Positions 41,459 to 46,106 of a stretch of DNA of 46,106 nt are shown here, piece by piece. The position numbers and the translations under genes were made by a program. The notes beneath the pieces were generated by a model. It worked only from the letters and a program-made list of their open reading frames with translations, had not been told where the DNA came from and did not search any database. Source of the stretch: Asparagopsis taxiformis (lineage: Eukaryota > Rhodophyta > Florideophyceae > Bonnemaisoniales > Bonnemaisoniaceae); NCBI GenBank assembly GCA_030407315.1, contig JALQPE010001062.1, positions 1 through 46,106 on the forward strand. Reading direction: 5' to 3'. The first letter of the stretch is position 1. Each line of letters starts with the position of its first letter.

Positions 41459-42441
41459 ATGAAAGATACAAATCCAACGATGGCACCTACTATGGTTCCT
41501 AATAATGCACATACAGACATTCCTGGCAATCCATCAACTGCCAAGACGAGTAAGATCAACTTAAATGATCGGTCGAATGGAGAACCTCTTCGAATATTGA
41601 CGGAAGAGCAATGGGCCTTCTGGAAATACAATGGATATATAGTTATCAAGCAAGCGGTGCCAAGAGAACAGGCTTTGGCTACTGCAGACTTCTTGTGGGA
41701 GTTTGAAGAAAAGAAAGCTGATGATCCTTCCACTTGGTATACGGCACCGAGGGCTGAAATGAAGATGAAAGAATTGGCTGGTACAGGAATGGTTGAGGTC
41801 TACAATAACCAACACCTCTGGAATAACCGCCAAATGCAGAAGGTATATGACGTATTTGTCGACATCTGGGGAACGGAAAAACTATGGACGACCATTGACC
41901 GAGCCAATCTCAACTTCCCGATGCGTCCTGGCCACGAATATAAAGCCTTTATCCACTGGGATTACGATCCGGAGACCAAGCCACAAAACGTACAAGGTGT
42001 CCTCGCCCTATCCGATCAAACCGACGAAAACATGGGCGGCTTCCAATGCATCCCAGAACTATTCCGCAATTATGACACTTGGAAACTCACCCAACCTGAA
42101 GATAGAAATCGATTTCAACCAGATACTTCCGCTTTGAAAACCATATCCATAAGGTGAGCATGGAAGCCGGGGATCTGCTCGTCTTCAATAGTTGCCAACC
42201 GCATGGCATCCGCGCCAACCGATCAGATGACAAAGTGAGAATCGCTCAGTACATCTCCATGATGCCGGCAGAAGAAAACAATGATGCCCTTCGGGAATGG
42301 CGAATCAATTCGTGGAAAAACCGCATCGCGCCAGAAGGCTATGCTTTCCCTGGAGATCCTAGAAATTGGGAACAGACTAAGTATGATACAGCCCAATTAA
42401 CTGAACTAGGGGAGAAGCTACTAGGGTCAAAAAAGTGGTAA
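41459..42441 (+). CDS. Phytanoyl-CoA dioxygenase (PhyH)-family protein, frameshifted
   Basis: An Fe(II)/2-oxoglutarate-dependent oxygenase of about 327 residues. Start at ATG 41459 (MKDTNPTMAPTM), close behind a -7 box; the open frame upstream is non-coding. ILTEEQWAFWKYNGYIVIKQ is the typical N-terminus, FIHWDYDPETKPQNVQGVLA holds the HxD iron ligands, ENMGGFQCIPELFRNYD follows, and after a break near 42130, HKVSMEAGDLLVFNSCQPHG and IRANRS give the second His and the 2-oxoglutarate Arg. The C-terminus (RIAPEGYAFPGDPRNWEQ) matches relatives of unknown substrate. It lies 131 nt upstream of an SSS symporter gene. Confidence 0.88.
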
Positions 42442-42468
42442 CATTTTCTCCAAACTAAATTATTTTAC

Positions 42469-42498
42469 CGCAGGAGGTCGATTCCCCGGCCTCCTGCG
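42469..42498 (+). terminator. Hairpin between the PhyH and symporter genes
   Basis: CGCAGGAGG (42469-42477) pairs perfectly with CCTCCTGCG (42490-42498) around a 12-nt loop, 28 nt after the PhyH stop. No T tract follows; it may be an attenuating or stabilising stem. Confidence 0.5.
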
Positions 42499-42571
42499 AT
42501 CCCATAAGTAGCCCGCGAATACCCAAATGAGACAAACACAAACTGCCAACCATTCAACCGCATAAAACATC

Positions 42572-44112
42572 ATGCTAGAGCACTTAGGGTTACTGGATAT
42601 AGGAATCATTCTTGTATACTTTGGAATCATTTTATGGATCGCAAATGGGCAGCGGGAAGTAGTCAGAATCAGGAGCATCAATAGATTATTTCCTAGCGGG
42701 GAAGAAGCCAGGGCTGGCTGGTAGTGGGGCTTCACTCTTCGCCTCTAATATCGGATCAGAGATTATCCTTGGTGTATCAGGAGCAGGGCCAGAGGGAATA
42801 TGCCTATGGCTAATTTTGAGATTCTAGCCGCACTGGTTTTGATTCTCCTGGGCTGGGTCTTCGTCCCATTCTATCTGCGCACAGGCGTATATACTATGCC
42901 TGAATTCTTGGAGAAACGCTACTCCAAAGCCTGCCGAAACTACCTATCCATCGTTTCCATTCTCGCTTATGTGATCACTAAGATTTCCCTGATCATTTTC
43001 GCGGGGGCCCTTGTCTTCGAAACGATAGGCATCCCCTTTTGGACAGGAGCGATCATCACGGTCATTGCTACCGGTTTTTATACGGTGCTAGGCGGGCTGA
43101 AAGCCGTGATCTATACCGACATGGTACAGGCATTTATCTTACTACTGGGGACGCTAGCCGTCACCTTTTTTGGTTTGTATCAATTGGGTGGATGGAATGA
43201 AATGGTGGATACCTTGACGGTGGCAGCACAGGAAATGGCAATCCTTCCGTAGATAGTTTCTTCACCTGTGGCGGCCGATGTCCGATACGGAATATCCTTG
43301 ACAGGGATGCTCTTTGGAGCGCCTATTCTAGGTGTGTGGTATTGGTGTACGGATCAATATATTGTTCAGCGTACCTTATCGGCCAAAGATGTATCTAACG
43401 CCGAAAAGGAGCGCTATTTGCTGGCTATCTCAAATTACTACCCGTATTTATCTTCTTTATCCCTGGCGTCATTGCCTATGCCTTGATGCAAAAAGGTGTG
43501 ATTAGTTTTTCAATGGACAATGCGGATCAAGCGTTGCCCACCATGATCACAACCTTTCTTCCAGTTGGGATAAAAGGGCTGGCTATCGCGGGGCTACTAG
43601 CTGCGCTAATGAGTTCTCTATCTTCTGCTTTCAACTCTAGCTCTACCACTTACCATCGACTTCTATCAACAAATGCGTCCGGATGCAACAGAAAAGGACC
43701 TGGTGCGCTTTGGACAGTTGGCTACGATAGTATTGGTGATCGTTAGTCTGGGTTGGATTCCATTTATGAAAGCCCTAATGGGCGGTGGCATCTTCCATTA
43801 TCTCCAAGTGTTCAGGCTTACATCTCTCCTCCAATCGCTGCCGTTTTCTTATTTGGTCTTTTCTACAAATGGATCAATGCACGTGGAGCGATTGTAGCCT
43901 TGTGGTCAGGATTTGTAATTGGCTTAATCCGACTGGTGACGGAATTCATGAGCAATGAAGGAAGCCTGGCCGTAACGGAGGGTTCTTTCCTAGATCTCTT
44001 CTTAGGTATAAACTTCCTACATTTTGCTTTATTCCTCTTTATCCTTTGTGCTGCTATCTTGATGTTAGTCAGTAATTTAGTAGCCCGCAGGCTGGCAAAG
44101 ACCTTTCTTTAG
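42572..44112 (+). CDS. Sodium/solute symporter (SSS family), frameshifted
   Basis: About 513 residues, paralogous to the symporter at 7556-9169. LLDIGIILVYFGIILW (TM1), then across a break near 42645 [117 protein letters not shown] and SYISPPIAAVFLFGLFYKWI. Other breaks near 42715, 42790, 43245, 43430-43480, 43640 and 43800. The substrate is unknown; the setting with PhyH and SDR genes suggests uptake of the compound they degrade. Confidence 0.9.
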
Positions 44113-44244
44113 TTACTTCCAACAGCGAGCGGGGACGGCTAGTTGGCAATGGAGTACCGATGCAATACTTACCGTTGTCTTGATCGGTTAGTCCTACTGT
44201 TATGGTTAATATTTAGTCCTTGGGGAATCGCTTAAATCAGAATA

Positions 44245-45037
44245 ATGGATCTTCAACTAAAAGGAAAAACAGCCTTTATCTCAGGCTCCACCGCAGGTAT
44301 CGGATTCGCAACGGCTCGGAGTATGCTTCGGGAAGGAGCGAACGTAATCATCAATGGACGCTCGTCGGAAGGCGTGCAGGCCGCCCTGGCCAAATTGAGA
44401 CAAGAATTTGAGGCAGCGCAAGTCGATGGGGTTGCCGCTGATTTAGGCAAACCCGAAGAAGTGCAAAAACTCTTTGCTGAACTTCCCACCGTAGATATCC
44501 TCATCAATAATGTAGGCATATATACGGCTACCTCCTTTTTCGATATGAAAGATGAAGACTGGTACCGACAGTTTGATGTGAACGTCATGAGCGCGGTACG
44601 CCTTTCCCGGCATTACCTACCTGGGATGTTGGAACGCAACTGGGGGCGCATCCTTTTTATTTCCAGTGAATGCGCCACCTTGGTACCAGCTGACCTAATC
44701 GCCTACAGCATGACCAAAACGGCCTTGCTATCTATCCACGCGGCTTGGCCCAGCTGACCAAAGGCACGGCTGTGACTGTAAATACAGTAGCGCCTGGCTC
44801 TACTTTATCCGAAGGAGCGGAGCAATTTCTGGCTGATGCAGCAGCAAAGGAAGGCAAAACAGTGGAAGCAGTCGAAGCGGCCTTCTTGCAGAAGTCCGGA
44901 CGAGCTCTTTGTTACAACGATTTGCCACGGTTGATGAGGTAGCGAGTACTATCACTTACTTAAGCAGTCCATTGGCTGCTGCCACGAACGGCGCAACGAT
45001 CAAAGTAGACGGCGGGAGCATGGGTGGAATAATCTAA
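44245..45037 (+). CDS. Short-chain dehydrogenase/reductase, frameshifted
   Basis: About 264 residues, classical SDR with a Rossmann fold. TAFISGSTAGIGFATARSML carries the TGxxxGIG-type cofactor motif (here with Ser for Thr), VIINGRSSEG suggests NADP(H), VDILINNVGIYTAT is the NNAG region, and ILFISSECATLVPADLIAYS with MTKTALL holds the catalytic Ser-Tyr-Lys. After breaks near 44735 and 44900 come VNTVAPGSTLSEGAEQF and RFATVDEVASTITYLSSPLA, ending KVDGGSMGGII. It lies 132 nt after the symporter gene. Its stop overlaps the stop of the convergent gene by 4 nt. Confidence 0.92.
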
Positions 45038-46106
45038 CCATTTTCCGGTTGAAATATATCCCACTCCTCGACGATTTGGCGGTTTCTAATCGCCAGAATT
45101 TTTGCCGAACTGCAGGAAGACAAACTCACTTTGTTTTGGGCGGAGGAAAATGAAGTCATCTACGGCCAGACCGCTCCCTTCTGGCGCATTGACCATGGAC
45201 TGATTGGTAGAAGCCCCAAACAGTTTATTATCCTTTAATCCAAAAGGATAATGGTAATCCGCTTTCCAATATCCACCGTAGATGAAGTAGGATTCTTATT
45301 ACTGGCATCTAATGTATTCAAAACGTTCTTGTACCGCTCTATCGCGGGAATAGTCGTTCCCTCCAGTTTCTTCAGCACCGGTGTAGCGATATAGCTTGCG
45401 GGACTGTAGGCCTCCAAGCTCGGAATATCAAAAGAGCTCGGTTTGACCAGGCAAGAACCCGCCGACCAGTCATTTAAGGGTGAGCGGGGTGACTGATGCA
45501 GCGCAATGGTTGGGCTTCCAGCCCCATTTAGGGTCAACTCATCCTTCCACAACTCAGGGAATTTACCTTTCAGGACCTCGGTATAAGACTCATAGGCTGA
45601 ACACATCAGCTCAAAAGCCTTTTCCTTAGACCGCAAGATTTTGGGCAACTTGACAACATGGGGATCGTAGCCCATCAAGCCGCTTAATGTCAATGTATCT
45701 TGGTTTTGTGCCAAAAAGCTAGTGCTGACTCCAAGGAAGTTACATCCGCAAAGCCACCACGATGCAAGCCAACATCAATTTCAAGGTTTACCTTTAGCTT
45801 CCAGCCTTTAGTCTTTGCGAGGGCGTGATATTGCGCTAAGCGATCCTGGGTATCTACTAGCCATTGGATTTGAGTAAAAGGATTGAAAGTGGTTTTGCCG
45901 GTGGCTAAATTTTCATAGAAATACTCCACCGTTTGTAAAGGCATGGGCTTCCCAATAGTACATCTGCATTTTCCCCTAGCAAAGGGAGAAGCTGTGTTAA
46001 AAAAGGCTGGTGGAATACCATTAACTTTTCTGTAGGCAGTTTTTGTTGCAAATACTGAAGCAATTGAGGACTAGGTAATGACTTTACCACTAACCTAAAA
46101 TCAACG
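45034..46106 (-). CDS. D-threonine aldolase-like / alanine-racemase-fold PLP enzyme, partial, frameshifted
   Basis: The gene enters from the right edge; its start is outside. Visible sequence: VDFRLVVKSLPSPQLLQYLQ, LMVFHQPFLTQLLPLLGENA, VNLEIDVGLHRGGFADV (barrel strand with the DVGLHRxG motif), LSGLMGYDPHVVKLPKIL, LTLNGAGSPTIALH, and a C-terminal domain with STVDIGGYWKADYHYPFGLK, STNQSMVNAPEGSGLAVDDF and IFLRPKQSEF. The HxxxD-type metal site of D-threonine aldolases is not clearly visible, so D-amino-acid lyase or deaminase activity is only a likely class. The PLP Lys may be in the missing part or the VKS stretch. Breaks near 45945, 45715 and 45260; the true end is TAG at 45034. Confidence 0.75.

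Noticed and set aside
42460..42735. 91-residue minus-strand frame with a hydrophobic segment
   Set aside because: Overlaps the symporter N-terminus and the hairpin; no homology pattern.
1..46106. CRISPR arrays, tRNA or rRNA genes, phage or conjugation genes
   Set aside because: No regularly spaced repeats, no cloverleaf-like segments and no recognisable structural or mobilisation proteins were seen on either strand.

Overview
The window comes from a Bacteroidota genome. The evidence is Bacteroidota-type -7 promoter boxes (TAnnTTTG), many short lipoproteins, DUF4846 and DUF4251 proteins, AraC regulators with N-terminal membrane domains, HTH-TPR regulators, and a CzcA pump fused to a TolC-like domain. 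A member of the Saprospiria fits best, but that is inference from protein style and not from a marker gene. No rRNA, tRNA, CRISPR array, integrase or transposase was seen.

Layout. 1-2015 (minus): the 5' end of a vanadium-haloperoxidase-like secreted protein, then a CDF metal exporter behind a Fur-family regulator. 2115-4050: a lipoprotein sulfatase converging on a small lipoprotein. 4154-12054: an L-arabinose locus (HAD phosphatase divergent from araB, araD, an SSS symporter, araA and a lipoprotein galM) closed by a strong terminator. 12100-15629: DUF4251, two unknown proteins and proA on the minus strand, with two copies of a ~160-bp imperfect palindrome. 15716-21402: a DUF4846 lipoprotein, an AraC regulator and three consecutive secreted-protein genes (barrel-like, S41 protease, COG3904/ClpP-like). 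21561-28345: a heavy-metal efflux locus with two small proteins, a CzcA-TolC fusion and a CzcB adaptor. 28376-37271: mixed genes, among them a TetR regulator facing an alpha/beta hydrolase across a duplicated operator. 37632-41308: an HTH-TPR regulator, DUF4291 and an AraC regulator. 41459-46106: PhyH dioxygenase, SSS symporter and SDR dehydrogenase, converging on a D-threonine-aldolase-like gene that leaves the window.

Nearly every gene above about 600 nt is split by single-base frameshifts, while the conserved protein sequence continues in the next frame. At several gene starts, one extra base in an A or T run restores the signal peptide. Uncorrected sequencing or assembly errors explain this better than mass gene decay, because catalytic residues are kept throughout and araA (501 codons) is intact. 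I therefore annotate full-length genes across the breaks and give the approximate break positions.

No clearly new defence or metabolic system was found. The most interesting items are non-coding: the palindromic element pair (one copy supplies a gene's stop codon), a ~90-bp intergenic repeat shared by two unrelated loci, the 32-bp-spaced TetR operator pair around a perfect -7 box, and a 160-bp inverted repeat upstream of the HTH-TPR regulator.
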